Assembly (NCBI RefSeq): GCF_014204865.1 | Contig: NZ_JACHMG010000001.1 | Span: 4,614,501 to 4,678,500 of the forward strand | Direction: 5' to 3' | Origin: Amycolatopsis jiangsuensis | GTDB taxonomy: Bacteria > Actinomycetota > Actinomycetes > Mycobacteriales > Pseudonocardiaceae | DNA length: 64,000 nt | Shown: one piece after another, positions 42,385 through 51,255 of the stretch | Layout: each line of letters opens with the position of its first letter | Numbering within the stretch: the first letter of the stretch is position 1 | Notes under the pieces: model-generated | The model's input: the letters and a program-made list of their open reading frames with translations, nothing else | Database searches by the model: none | Told to the model about the DNA's origin: nothing | Position numbers and translations under genes: made by a program

Positions 42385-42680
42385 CGGAAACACTCGTCCG
42401 CGGCGGCACCGGGCGAAACAGGAAGGACCGGGCCGGGTCCGGACAGCCCGAAACACCGCGAACGTCCGAGCTGCTGCCAGACGGGTCCGGGGCCCTCCAA
42501 ACACCGCCAGACGTCCACGCGGCTATCCCGCCGACCCGGACGGCTCGACACAACGGCAGTGCTACCCCCGACCACCGCGTCGCCCCGACGGCTCCGAGCA
42601 TCGGCGGACGTCCGGGCAGGGACCAGACCAGTCCGGACGGTTCGAAACACCGGCGGACCCCCGGCGCCGCTGTCCGGGAC
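42385..42680. repeat. 48-bp degenerate tandem repeat upstream of the LacI gene
   Basis: Similar segments, best seen as CGAAACACCG-like cores, start near 42447, 42495, 42543, 42592 and 42640, with spacings 48, 48, 49 and 48. Units share GTCCGGAC before the core and GACGTCC after it. It fills the 385-base gap 42323-42707, which holds no gene beyond the regulator's promoter. Confidence 0.65.
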
Positions 42681-42707
42681 GTCCCGGACAGTGGCCAGGC
42701 CGGTGAA

Positions 42708-44255
42708 TCAGCTCGCGATGAAGGTGGTGGAGTGCCAGCCGGTCGCGCCGTCGGGCACTGTGCCGGCTCGGTCGGAGGTCTGGGTGTAGCCGGTCTTGTC
42801 CGTGGCACGGCAGAACACCTGGTGCGTGCCGGGCTTCACCGACAGCTGCGCCCACCACATCCGCCAGGTGTCTTCGTTGACCTCTGTGGACAGTGTGGTC
42901 GGCGTCCAGGGGCCGTTGTCGACACTGATCTCGACCCGTTCGATCCCCTTGTGCTGTGCCCACGCGATCCCGGACAGCCGGACCGCGCCGGCCGGTACCG
43001 TGGCGAAGCCCTTCGGCTGGTCGATCCGCGATTCCGTTTTGATCGGCGCCTCCTGCCCCCAGCCGCGGCGGAGCCAGTACGCCTGGCGAGCGGCCCAGGT
43101 GGTGACTTCGAGGTCGATCACCCACTTCGTGGCGGACACATAACCATACAGCCCCGGGGTGACCAGACGGGCCGGGAAACCGTGCTCGAGCGGCAACGGC
43201 TCGCCGTTCATCCCGATCGCGAGCATCGCACCTCGGCCGCGGTCGAGCATCGCCTCCACCGGCGTGCCCGAGGTCCAACCGTCCACACTGGTCGCGAACA
43301 GCTGCTGTGCTCCCCGCTGGACTCCGCATTCTTCCAGCAGATCCGCCACATCGATGCCGATGAAGTTCGAAGTGGACACGTAGTCGCCACCGACCTCATT
43401 GGACACACAGGTCATTGTGATCGTGCGCTCGACGAGGGCGCGGCCGCGGATGTCGGAGTAGCGGTAGGTGCGCTCCTGGTCGACCATGCCGTGGATGCGG
43501 AGGCTCCAGTCCTCGGCACGCAACTGCGGTACCGACAGCGCCGTGTCGACGCGGTAGAACCGCGCGTTCGGCGTGAGGAACGACGGAGTGCCCAGCTTTT
43601 CGAAATCGGCGTCGGCGGGAATGGCCGGAGCGCGACGTGCCGGAGCCAGCCTGCCGATCGCGGCACGGGACGACGCCGCGTCACGCGTCGAGCCGATCAG
43701 CTGTCCGGCTCCGGCGGCGACGCCCGAGCCGACCACGACACCGGCTCCGCCGATCAGGAAGGCCCGCCGCGGCGTGCCGGAGCGTCGTCCGTCCTCGTCA
43801 CGAGCCCCGATGCGCGAGGAAATGCGGTGCAGAAGCAGGAAAGCCCCGACCCCGACGAGCACACTCGCGAGTGGGGCGAGCACCGCGACCGGGGTCAGGC
43901 TGGGCCGGGTCAGCACGGCCACGACGCCGACCAGCCCGAACACGGTGACCAGCGCGGCTCCCGGCCAGACCCGGCGCACCGAGATCAACCCGGCCACCGC
44001 GGCCACGACGAGCATGACCACCGCCATGCCGCCGAGCAGCACTTCCTTGTCGTGCGTGCCGAAAGTGCGGACCGCGAAGTCCTTGAGCCAGGTCGGGGTC
44101 AGGTCGATCGCCGAGCTGCCGACCGCCAGGTACGGCGAGGCGTCCACGGCGATGAAGGACGCGACGAGGTGGCCCGCCGCGAGCGCGGCCAGCAGAGCGA
44201 GGATGCCGCAGAGCGCGGCACTCGGGCGGCGCAAGCGCAGGTCGTCGGTCGTCAC
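42708..44255 (-). CDS. Membrane-anchored molybdopterin-dependent oxidoreductase (sulfite-oxidase family)
   Basis: This 515-residue protein has about four N-terminal membrane helices (to about residue 160), an RRAFLIGGAGVVVGSG segment that looks like a Tat-type signal, and a sulfite-oxidase-type molybdopterin domain. The Mo-ligating Cys is Cys283 in ITMTCVSNEVGG, and the C-terminal Mo-co dimerisation domain ends WHSTTFIAS. Its partner reductase and its substrate are unknown; sulfite or sulfoxide are family examples. The GTG at 44255 is preferred, though the frame could open at 44366. It faces the DUF4232-like gene. Confidence 0.85.
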   Translation of the reverse strand: MTTDDLRLRRPSAALCGILALLAALAAGHLVASFIAVDASPYLAVGSSAIDLTPTWLKDFAVRTFGTHDKEVLLGGMAVVMLVVAAVAGLISVRRVWPGAALVTVFGLVGVVAVLTRPSLTPVAVLAPLASVLVGVGAFLLLHRISSRIGARDEDGRRSGTPRRAFLIGGAGVVVGSGVAAGAGQLIGSTRDAASSRAAIGRLAPARRAPAIPADADFEKLGTPSFLTPNARFYRVDTALSVPQLRAEDWSLRIHGMVDQERTYRYSDIRGRALVERTITMTCVSNEVGGDYVSTSNFIGIDVADLLEECGVQRGAQQLFATSVDGWTSGTPVEAMLDRGRGAMLAIGMNGEPLPLEHGFPARLVTPGLYGYVSATKWVIDLEVTTWAARQAYWLRRGWGQEAPIKTESRIDQPKGFATVPAGAVRLSGIAWAQHKGIERVEISVDNGPWTPTTLSTEVNEDTWRMWWAQLSVKPGTHQVFCRATDKTGYTQTSDRAGTVPDGATGWHSTTFIAS

Positions 44256-44426
44256 TTCCGGAATTCGAAACCGGGTCCGCGACGGATTGGTGGCCGACCC
44301 GAACGGGTGGTCGGCGAGGGGGTTGCGTCCGAGTGCCAAACCGCACAGCGGGCGCACCCGGACCACCGGTGGGCGTCTCCCTGGTTGGAAGCACGTTCGG
44401 TCAAACGATCACCGGGAGGAAGTCAC

Positions 44427-44939
44427 ATGATCGCCAACACTCTTCGTCGCACCCTCGCTGCCGCGGCCGTTCTCGCGACCGTCGGAGGTGCCGCGGCGCT
44501 GAGCGCGACCGCTGCCAACGCCGCCCCGTCCGACGCGCCGCTGTGCACCGACGCGGACGTCACCGTGACCGCCACTCCGGCTCCGGACCACGCATCCGGA
44601 CACCACGCCGACATTCTGCATTACACCGCGGCCACCCCCACCACACACTGCACGGTGAGCGGCGCCCCCTATGACACCGTGTTCTACGACGGCGGCGGCG
44701 CGCCGCTGGGCGTGCCGAGCAACTCGGCCGACAGCCAGAACGCGCCCCAGGTCACCATCGACGCGACGCACACCGCCAGCTCCTACGTCGTGATCCCGAA
44801 CGACGCCGAGCCCGGCCCGACCGTCGCGTCGCTGGGCCTGCACCTGCCCTCGGACGCCTCGCGCACCGCGATCGGGGTCGCCTGGCCGGGCCAGGACCTC
44901 ACCACCTCCGCGCACTTCGAGGTCATCACCCAGGACTGA
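44427..44939 (+). CDS. Secreted DUF4232-like protein
   Basis: The 170-residue product has a signal peptide (residues 1-32, ending ANAAP) and a mature beta-rich domain of the DUF4232 type, with two Cys (about residues 40 and 75) and a central YDTVFYDGGGAPLGVP segment. Such proteins are common in actinobacteria; their role is unknown. The GGGAGGAAG site lies six bases before the ATG. It is divergent from the molybdopterin oxidoreductase gene, which belongs to the same membrane/exterior compartment. A strong terminator follows. Confidence 0.8.
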   Translation: MIANTLRRTLAAAAVLATVGGAAALSATAANAAPSDAPLCTDADVTVTATPAPDHASGHHADILHYTAATPTTHCTVSGAPYDTVFYDGGGAPLGVPSNSADSQNAPQVTIDATHTASSYVVIPNDAEPGPTVASLGLHLPSDASRTAIGVAWPGQDLTTSAHFEVITQD

Positions 44940-44948
44940 CGCGCCGAA

Positions 44949-44989
44949 ACACCGATGGCGGCCGGGATTTGCCCGGCCGCCATCGGTGT
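44949..44989 (+). terminator. Terminator after the DUF4232-like gene
   Basis: ACACCGATGGCGGCCGGG and CCCGGCCGCCATCGGTGT form an 18-bp perfect stem with a 5-base loop, nine bases after the stop codon. Confidence 0.9.
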
Positions 44990-45046
44990 CTCCGCAGGGT
45001 GAGTCCACCCGGGTACGCTGAGCCATCGACCTTGGGGAGGAGCGCG

Positions 45047-45163
45047 ATGGCAACTGTGCACGGTGGGTCGGTGAGGACCGTGCACAGGTCGCCGGGGTTC
45101 GTTGCCGACCCGCCTGCCGGGGTGCGAGCCACGCCAACCACACCCGATTCACGTGGCGGATGA
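45047..45163 (+). CDS. Possible 38-residue peptide gene
   Basis: An ATG at 45047 is preceded by GGGGAGGAG and followed by a 38-codon frame (MATVHGGSVRTVHRSPGFVA and so on). The first codons contain a perfect 11-bp inverted repeat, CTGTGCACGGT/ACCGTGCACAG (45054-45087). The peptide is not hydrophobic and matches no family I know. The good ribosome-binding site is the main support. The gap around it, 44940-45400, has no other gene. Confidence 0.3.
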   Translation: MATVHGGSVRTVHRSPGFVADPPAGVRATPTTPDSRGG

Positions 45164-45400
45164 ATGTGGTCCACCTTTCGCAGCCCGATTGCCCGCGTCG
45201 ACGCTCCGGCGTTTTCCGCGTACCCTCGCGGACCTGGATACCAAGCGCCGGCAGTACCCGAGCCAGGACGGTCCGGGAGTGACTCGGGCCTTCCCGGTAC
45301 TGGAAACACAATCCCTGTGGCACTGCGCTGAAAGCGGCCGAGTACGTGCTAACCGCGCTACGCCCTCGTAACCGGAGACTCCGCACGATACCGCCGAACA

Positions 45401-46249
45401 TCAGTCCTGGATGAGTTCCAGATCCCGGAACATCTGGCGTGCCCAGTCGAGCGCGGTCGGCAGGTCGTCCCACTGCCGGTCCGACGCGGTCAGGTACGGG
45501 AACACGTACGGATCGTGGATTTCCGAAGGCAGGTCGTCCGGCAGGCAGGTGTAGGGCGGGCCTCCGTAGTGGTCGTCGTGCATTGCCGTGGCGACCTTTT
45601 CCGGTTGCGCGTCCCACACTCCGAGCCACAGTCGCCGCAGCATCGCCGGATGTGCCACAGCGAAGATCAGCCGGCCGACGTCGAACGGTTCGCCGGCGGC
45701 GATCACCCTTGCCACTCCGGAAAACCGCAGCTCCACTTCGGACTGCAGCAAAGTCCCGCAGAATCCCGACCAGATCTCCACGCTGTGCCCGGCGTCGATG
45801 ATCGCACTGCACAGCGCGGCCAGCGCCAGCCCGCGGTTGACGATCACGTCGTGCTCGATGGTGTTCGAGTAGCCACCCGGCACGAGGAACGTGATCACCT
45901 TGCCCCGCCGGGAAACCTGCCGCGGCACGGCGTCCACCATGCACTCGGGCACCCCCGAGAGGTAGGCGCCGACGTCGACCTCGCTCCCGGTCACGTCCCA
46001 TGTCGGCTCCAGCACGGTGACCGAATGCGCGAGCCCGGCGCTCTCCCGCAGTTCCCCGACCGTCACATCCGTTTCCTCCAACGGCACCGACCAGCCGTCG
46101 ACGGCCAGACGCAGCGCTTCCTCCCAGGAAGCGCCGTGCCAGCCGTACTCCTCCCGCCGGCTCGACGGATCGGAAATCGTGGGCTCGGCCGAAGCGGCGT
46201 CCAGGAACTCGGGCCAGGACCGCAGCGGCGGGAGCGTGCAAGGAAGCAT
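45401..46249 (-). CDS. DUF7192-like protein, partner of the MoxR-type ATPase
   Basis: The 282-residue protein resembles phage- and plasmid-linked DUF7192 proteins: an N-terminal YGWHGASWEEALRLAVDGW segment (residues 35-53) and a central VIVNRGLALAALCSAIIDA helix followed by GHSVEIW (residues 136-160), which has the form of a von Willebrand A-like core. No DxSxS metal site is visible, so it would be a degenerate vWA fold. It starts three bases after the AAA+ ATPase gene and is clearly co-transcribed. Such ATPase-vWA pairs remodel protein or metal complexes elsewhere; the target here is unknown. Confidence 0.6.
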   Translation of the reverse strand: MLPCTLPPLRSWPEFLDAASAEPTISDPSSRREEYGWHGASWEEALRLAVDGWSVPLEETDVTVGELRESAGLAHSVTVLEPTWDVTGSEVDVGAYLSGVPECMVDAVPRQVSRRGKVITFLVPGGYSNTIEHDVIVNRGLALAALCSAIIDAGHSVEIWSGFCGTLLQSEVELRFSGVARVIAAGEPFDVGRLIFAVAHPAMLRRLWLGVWDAQPEKVATAMHDDHYGGPPYTCLPDDLPSEIHDPYVFPYLTASDRQWDDLPTALDWARQMFRDLELIQD

Positions 46250-46252
46250 GGT

Positions 46253-47959
46253 TCAGTCCAGTTCGAGTGCCTTGCGGTGCGTCTCGGAAAGCCCGCGCAC
46301 CACCCGCCATTGCAGTACCTGCTCCACCGTGGCCCCCGCCTCCAGCAGCTTGGCCCCGTCGATGCTGGCCCGCGGCGAGAAGATCACCGGCAGCTTCTTG
46401 CGTTCGGCCAGCTCCCGCAGGTCCCGGACCTCATCGAGGAGTTCCTGCACCGCGTCCGGATGCGACGGCGCGTGCCGCAGGGCGATCCGTTCCTCCAGGC
46501 CCTCGTCGATCGGCACGTCGATCACCACGAACCGGTCCAGCGTCGCCGAATCCAGGCTTTGCCTGCCGACGTACTGCCGGTCGCCGCCGGTCCCGTAGGT
46601 GTTGCCGGTGGCGACCAGCCGGAAGTTCTCGTGCGCGTCGACCATCCGGTCGGCGAAGGCACAGGTACCCAGCGCGAGCGCCTGGTTCAGCTCGGCGAGC
46701 AGCCCGGGGTGGCCGTTGTCCAGCTCGTCCAGCAGCATCACGCCGCCGTGTTCGAACGCCCGGCGGAACGGGGTGTCGTGGTAGTGCCCGTTGGCGTCGT
46801 AGTAGCCGAAGACCTTGCTCATCGGCGTGGTCGGACCCAGTGAAAGCGCCTGGAAATCCAGCTCCAGCGCGCCGGCGGCGTGCTTGGCCAGCATGGACTT
46901 TCCGGTGCCCGCCGGGCCGACGAGCAGCACGTGGCAGCGGGCGTGCAGGGCCACCAGCAGCTCCGGCAGCACCTCGTGGGTGTCGGAACCGAACTCGACC
47001 TTCCTGCCCTGCGGGAGCACCACGGTGACCACGTTCGGCGCGTACTCCGCGAACGCCTTCTCGGCCTCTTCGCGCACGGTGCGGCGCAAGGACTTCACCG
47101 TCTCGTCGGACGCCCTGTCCACCATGTCCGGCAGCGCGGCCAGCGTGGCCGCGCGGGCCGAATCGGTGACGGTCGCGAGCACCCGGGTGACCAGTTGGTC
47201 GTGCAGTGCCTGCATGTCCGGCGCCGCTTCGGCCACCGCGTCGCCGGCCAGCTGCGGCAGCACGTCGCCGGCTGCCTTCACCACCTCGTCGGCCAGCGAC
47301 CCACGGACCTTGTCCGCCTCCTGCCGGACCGCCTCGGGCGCCGCGTCCTCGACCGCCGAGCGCACGTTGTCCATCAGCACGGCGGTGCCCTCGCGCACCA
47401 GCTCGTCGCGGACCTCGGTCCGGTCCGGCGCCGCGTTCGCCACCGCGGTACGGGCCAGCTCGGCGATCGTCTCCTCGGACTGTTTCTCCAGCGACCCGGC
47501 CACCTCGGCGCGGACCTGGTCGACGGCATCGCGCACCACGTCCGCGAGCGCGGCCGCGGTCTTCTCGCGCAGCTCGGCGGTCACGTCTGTGGTCACTCCG
47601 GTGACCAGTTCCGCGCGCAGCTGAGCCGAGTCCGGGGTCGCCTCCCGAACCGCGGACTCGGCCAGCCCGGGGAGCAGCTCGTTCGCGGCGCGGCTGACCA
47701 GGTCCGGCAGACGGGCCTCCAGCTGATGCCACGCCGCGCCTTCGAGACTTCGCTGCATTTCGCCCCGGTCCGGGGTGGCATTGGCGATGGCGAGCGCGGC
47801 GAGGTTGGGCAACAACGCCTGCGCATGCTGGTAGACGGTCTCCGGGAGACGGGCCCGAATCTCGCTTTCCGCCATCCAGAGCAGGTTGCTCTGGGTGAAA
47901 ACGCCGCGCGCCACCTCCTCGGCGATCGAGGTGAACTCCGCCTTCGTGCTGTCCCGCAC
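46253..47959 (-). CDS. MoxR/CbbQ-type AAA+ ATPase with long helical N-terminal region
   Basis: The 568-residue protein has an AAA_5-type ATPase core in its C-terminal half: Walker A GPAGTGKS (residues 348-355), Walker B VMLLDELD (407-414), sensor-1 VATGNTYGTG and DSATLDRFVVIDVPI with the Arg finger. MoxR proteins are typically about 330 residues; here about 330 extra residues precede the core. That region is Ala/Glu/Val-rich and helical, with AAPD/ATPD-type motifs recurring near residues 61, 107, 176, 206 and 245, like a series of helical hairpins or a coiled coil. It starts with GTG after a GGAGG site and is followed by its partner gene. Confidence 0.88.
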   Translation of the reverse strand: MRDSTKAEFTSIAEEVARGVFTQSNLLWMAESEIRARLPETVYQHAQALLPNLAALAIANATPDRGEMQRSLEGAAWHQLEARLPDLVSRAANELLPGLAESAVREATPDSAQLRAELVTGVTTDVTAELREKTAAALADVVRDAVDQVRAEVAGSLEKQSEETIAELARTAVANAAPDRTEVRDELVREGTAVLMDNVRSAVEDAAPEAVRQEADKVRGSLADEVVKAAGDVLPQLAGDAVAEAAPDMQALHDQLVTRVLATVTDSARAATLAALPDMVDRASDETVKSLRRTVREEAEKAFAEYAPNVVTVVLPQGRKVEFGSDTHEVLPELLVALHARCHVLLVGPAGTGKSMLAKHAAGALELDFQALSLGPTTPMSKVFGYYDANGHYHDTPFRRAFEHGGVMLLDELDNGHPGLLAELNQALALGTCAFADRMVDAHENFRLVATGNTYGTGGDRQYVGRQSLDSATLDRFVVIDVPIDEGLEERIALRHAPSHPDAVQELLDEVRDLRELAERKKLPVIFSPRASIDGAKLLEAGATVEQVLQWRVVRGLSETHRKALELD

Positions 47960-48127
47960 GGTGCCTCCGCATGACGTGTGTGCTGCTCAGCCGACCCTAG
48001 GTTTCGCCAGGCGAACAGCCAAGGAAGTCGGCACGTTGCTGCCATCGCCCAGGGTGCCCTATCGGGGCCGGGACCCCTCCCATCGCGAGCGCACACACTC
48101 GCTGACGAGCCGGAAGGGGCCTTCTCG

Positions 48128-48988
48128 ATGAGCGAAACCAGCTACCAACCGGGACCGTGGCCGAGCACGGCCGCGCCACCCCGCCGCCAACCCTCGGTAG
48201 TGAACTGGCTGCCTTCGGTTCTCCTGATCGTGGCCGGTGCGCTGACCATCGTCAGCACGTTCCTGGTACTCACCCGCACGACCGACCGCCTGCTGTCCGA
48301 CGGCGCCTATTTCAACGACGCGCACAGCAAGGTCAGTGTCACGACGACCACGGCGTGGTCCATGACCTTCTCGGTTCCGATCGAGAGCTGGAACCATCCG
48401 CTCGACGGCTGGGGTCTCGTGCCCGCTGCCGCGTTCGCCGTGCTGGTGGCCATCGTGCTGCTGGCCGGCCGCGGCCAGTGGACGTGGACGAGCCCGCTGG
48501 TCACGCTGGCATCCGGCGGACTGATCGGGGCACTTCTGATGTCCACGATGGGTTTCACCGAACTGATGTCGGCAGCGGGCGCGAAAGACGAGGAAATCGT
48601 GACCGTGTCCGCCGGCCCGGCCATCTGGCTGCAAATGCCGGCCGCGGTACTGGCGATCGCCGCTGTGGTGCTGGCGCTGCTGCCTCGACGAGCGGATCCG
48701 GCCAACGCGTACGCGCGGGTAGTGGGCGGTCCGGCAGCGTTCCCGGCTGCCGTGAGTGGTCCCGGGCCGTTTCCCGGCGGGTTGGCTGGACCCGGGCCGT
48801 CTCCGGACAGTACGGGTGGCCGCGCGCCGTTACCAGGTGCCGCGAGCGGTCCCGCGCCAGCTCCCGGCGGCCCGGGCGGCTACTTTCCACCGGAATCGTT
48901 TCCGGGCGTACCGTCCCCGTCAAGTGACGCGCCTGGGAACCCGCACCCGGCACACGGGCAGCCACCACCGTTGCCTCCGCGCACCTGA
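48128..48988 (+). CDS. Four-helix membrane protein with Pro/Gly-rich tail, unknown function
   Basis: The 286-residue product has a Pro-rich start, then four membrane helices (about residues 25-48, 98-115, 122-145 and 165-190), and a cytoplasmic or outer tail from residue 200 rich in Pro, Gly, Ala and Ser (for example GPGPFPGGLAGPGPSPDS). No domain is recognised. The ATG at 48128 follows GGGGCC rather than a classic site. It is divergent from the AAA+ ATPase gene. Similar membrane proteins with low-complexity tails are frequent in actinobacteria. Confidence 0.7.
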   Translation: MSETSYQPGPWPSTAAPPRRQPSVVNWLPSVLLIVAGALTIVSTFLVLTRTTDRLLSDGAYFNDAHSKVSVTTTTAWSMTFSVPIESWNHPLDGWGLVPAAAFAVLVAIVLLAGRGQWTWTSPLVTLASGGLIGALLMSTMGFTELMSAAGAKDEEIVTVSAGPAIWLQMPAAVLAIAAVVLALLPRRADPANAYARVVGGPAAFPAAVSGPGPFPGGLAGPGPSPDSTGGRAPLPGAASGPAPAPGGPGGYFPPESFPGVPSPSSDAPGNPHPAHGQPPPLPPRT

Positions 48989-49036
48989 CCCGGCACCGAC
49001 GGGCGCGCAGCCGATCAGCGTGCGGGCCCCAGCGGC

Positions 49037-50518
49037 TCACGCGAACTGGCGACTCGCCAGCCGTTCGAAGAGCGCGAGGCGGCCGTGGTTGGGTACCGAG
49101 CGCAGCGGATGGCCGGCGAGTCCCCAGCGTTTGAGCAGGGCGTTCGCCGCGGTCCAGCCGGTTGTCGCCGCGCGTTCCATCAGCGCTACCGGCAAGTCGA
49201 TGCGGATCGCGTCTCCCGCCAGCACCAGGGCGGGATCGGGAGTGGTGACGGTGGGGCGCCGGGCGAAGCCGCCGACCGGGAACAGGGGGCAGTCCTGCCG
49301 TACGAGGGTGATCTCGCCCAGCACCCGGGCGTCCGCCGTTTCCGGGTACAGCTGGTGCAGGCGCTCGTCCAGTGCCCGGCCGACGTCCTCTCCGGTGGCG
49401 TAGGCATGCAGCTCGACCACCGCGCCGCCAGTGCGTGCCGCCCAGCGGCGGGCTTCGCCTTCATACCGGTCGAGGACGCTGATGTTGTCCAACGGTGGCA
49501 GGCCGCCGGTGCCCAGGAACGCCGGGCGACGCGTAGCGACCGGCCGGTCCAGCCAACGGCGTCGCACGACGAACGGTGGAGCGGTCTTCACGTCATCGAT
49601 TCCGGCGCGCCAGGTCGGCGTGCCGAGGTCCGGCGACTCCTCGACGATGCGGCGCAGACCCGGGACGTCGCAGGCCAGCACGGTGGCGTCGAACGACTCG
49701 CCGCCGATGCGGAAACCGCCGGGCTCACGGTCGATCGCGGTCACCGCCGTCCCGAGACGCAGATCGGCTCCGCGTGCCGTCAGGTGATCGGCGAGAGGCT
49801 GCCACAACGCCTGGGGAAACGACTCGGCCGGCACGTCGAAGAGCAGTCCTTCCGCCGAACCGAGGAAGTAGAGGTGGAACATCGTCGCCAGCTCCGCGGC
49901 CGAAAGCTCACCTGGGTCGGCGAAAAAGCTGCGTGAGAACACGTCGAACGCCAAATGCCGGGCCGCCGCCGGGAAATTGATCGCGGTCAGAAACGAAGCG
50001 GCGTCGACGTCGTCCAGCTGCCGATAGATGCGCGGGACGCCGACCGCGGCCAGCGGCAGCGCGCGCCGCCCCCGAAGCCGGACCAGATCACGCGTGCGGA
50101 AAGTGGGGCTGCGCAGTGCGAACGCCAGCGCGCTCAGCAGAGGCGTCCGCGGCAGGCCGGCGAAGGTGTCGGTCCGGCCGCGGGCGTCAACGAGGGGGTA
50201 GTCGGGCAAGGCGCTGAGCCGGTCGAGGTCCGGGTCGGTGCGGGCAAGCAGCGTGCGCAAGTTGTAGTACTGGCGGAAGAACGCGTGAAAGCCGCGGCTC
50301 ATCGTCACCGCGGTGCCGTCCGGAAGCCGTTCGGGCCAGCCACCCACGCGACCGCCCAGATAGGACTCGCGTTCGAACAGCGTGACCTCGACCCCGCGTT
50401 CGGCCAGCCCGGTCGCGGCCGTGAGCCCGGCGATCCCGCCCCCGACCACAGCCGCACGGGGTCGGCGCCCCAGCAGCCCGGCGTCGGCCAGCCCGGCGGG
50501 TGCGGGATAGGTCTGCAT
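49037..50518 (-). CDS. crtU: CrtU-like FAD carotenoid enzyme (beta-carotene desaturase/methyltransferase, aromatic ring formation)
   Basis: The 493-residue flavoprotein opens AAVVGGGIAGLTAATGLAER and later LVLAGDAIRIDLPVALMERA. The stretch SRGFHAFFRQYYNLRTLL is typical of CrtU, which makes the aromatic end groups of isorenieratene. A plain phytoene desaturase is a possible alternative, but the motifs and the linked cyclase genes favour CrtU. The ATG at 50518 is the last gene start of a six-gene run crtE-crtB-crtYc-crtYd-methyltransferase-crtU, with 20 bases to the methyltransferase gene. Confidence 0.7.
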   Translation of the reverse strand: MQTYPAPAGLADAGLLGRRPRAAVVGGGIAGLTAATGLAERGVEVTLFERESYLGGRVGGWPERLPDGTAVTMSRGFHAFFRQYYNLRTLLARTDPDLDRLSALPDYPLVDARGRTDTFAGLPRTPLLSALAFALRSPTFRTRDLVRLRGRRALPLAAVGVPRIYRQLDDVDAASFLTAINFPAAARHLAFDVFSRSFFADPGELSAAELATMFHLYFLGSAEGLLFDVPAESFPQALWQPLADHLTARGADLRLGTAVTAIDREPGGFRIGGESFDATVLACDVPGLRRIVEESPDLGTPTWRAGIDDVKTAPPFVVRRRWLDRPVATRRPAFLGTGGLPPLDNISVLDRYEGEARRWAARTGGAVVELHAYATGEDVGRALDERLHQLYPETADARVLGEITLVRQDCPLFPVGGFARRPTVTTPDPALVLAGDAIRIDLPVALMERAATTGWTAANALLKRWGLAGHPLRSVPNHGRLALFERLASRQFA

Positions 50519-50538
50519 CAGGCGGTCTCGGGCCGCGA

Positions 50539-51255
50539 TCACGTGGCCGTGCCCAGGACGGTGTGCACGATCCCGCGTTGCCAGCCCGGCATCGTGCCGG
50601 TCCGGACGTCGGCGAAACCGGCGCGGGAAAGCCGCGAGCAGAGTTCGCCGACACCGTCGAAAGTCAGAACGCTGCGGCGCAGGTGCTGGTAGAGCGTGGC
50701 GTCGCCGGTGGCGATCCGGCCGATCGGGATGATGATTCCGGCGCACACCGCCTTCCACACCCATTGCGCGCGTCTCGAATCGCGGACCGAGTACTCGTGC
50801 GCCGCGAAACGTCCTCCCGGACGCAGCAATCCGCGCAGGGATCGCAGCTGCGTATCGGGATCCGCGAGGTTGCGCAGCAGATACGCGCTGAAAACGGCAT
50901 CGAACCGACCGTGCACCGTCGCCAGGTCCTCGACCGGGGTATGCACGAAATTCACGGTGCCGGGCCATGATTTCGTCTTTGCCCTGGCGAGCATCTCGGC
51001 GGAGGCGTCGATCGCGGTGATCCGGGCACGGGGCGCGACGGCGAGCAGTGCAGCGGTAGACGCGCCGGTGCCGCATCCGGCGTCCAGAATACGGGGCACG
51101 GTCACGCTTTCGGCCAGGAGCCGTCGCGCGGAGATGCGCAAATGCCGGTGGTAGCCTGGGTTCAGGCCGATGAGCCGGTCGTAGGCCGCCGCGTCTCGGT
51201 CGAACGCGGCGGGCACCTCACCTCGAGGCAGACCGGATTCGGGCAGGGAACTCAT
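50539..51255 (-). CDS. SAM-dependent methyltransferase in the carotenoid cluster
   Basis: The 238-residue class I methyltransferase has motif I ILDAGCGTGAS (residues 57-66) and the following ITAIDASAEML and DAVFSAYLLRNL motifs of the UbiE/Coq5-like group. It resembles CrtT-type proteins found with crtU genes in streptomycetes, whose exact substrate is not settled. The ATG at 51255 overlaps the crtYd stop by four bases. Methylation of a carotenoid or a quinone end group is a reasonable guess. Confidence 0.75.
   Translation of the reverse strand: MSSLPESGLPRGEVPAAFDRDAAAYDRLIGLNPGYHRHLRISARRLLAESVTVPRILDAGCGTGASTAALLAVAPRARITAIDASAEMLARAKTKSWPGTVNFVHTPVEDLATVHGRFDAVFSAYLLRNLADPDTQLRSLRGLLRPGGRFAAHEYSVRDSRRAQWVWKAVCAGIIIPIGRIATGDATLYQHLRRSVLTFDGVGELCSRLSRAGFADVRTGTMPGWQRGIVHTVLGTAT

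Noticed and set aside
42207..44939. Very long plus-strand frame across the molybdopterin oxidoreductase gene
   Set aside because: It is antisense to a clear enzyme gene and only its end, from ATG 44427, is a real gene with signal peptide and ribosome-binding site.
45054..45087. LacI-type operator
   Set aside because: The 12-base loop between the two arms and the position inside a small frame fit a hairpin better than a contiguous repressor palindrome.
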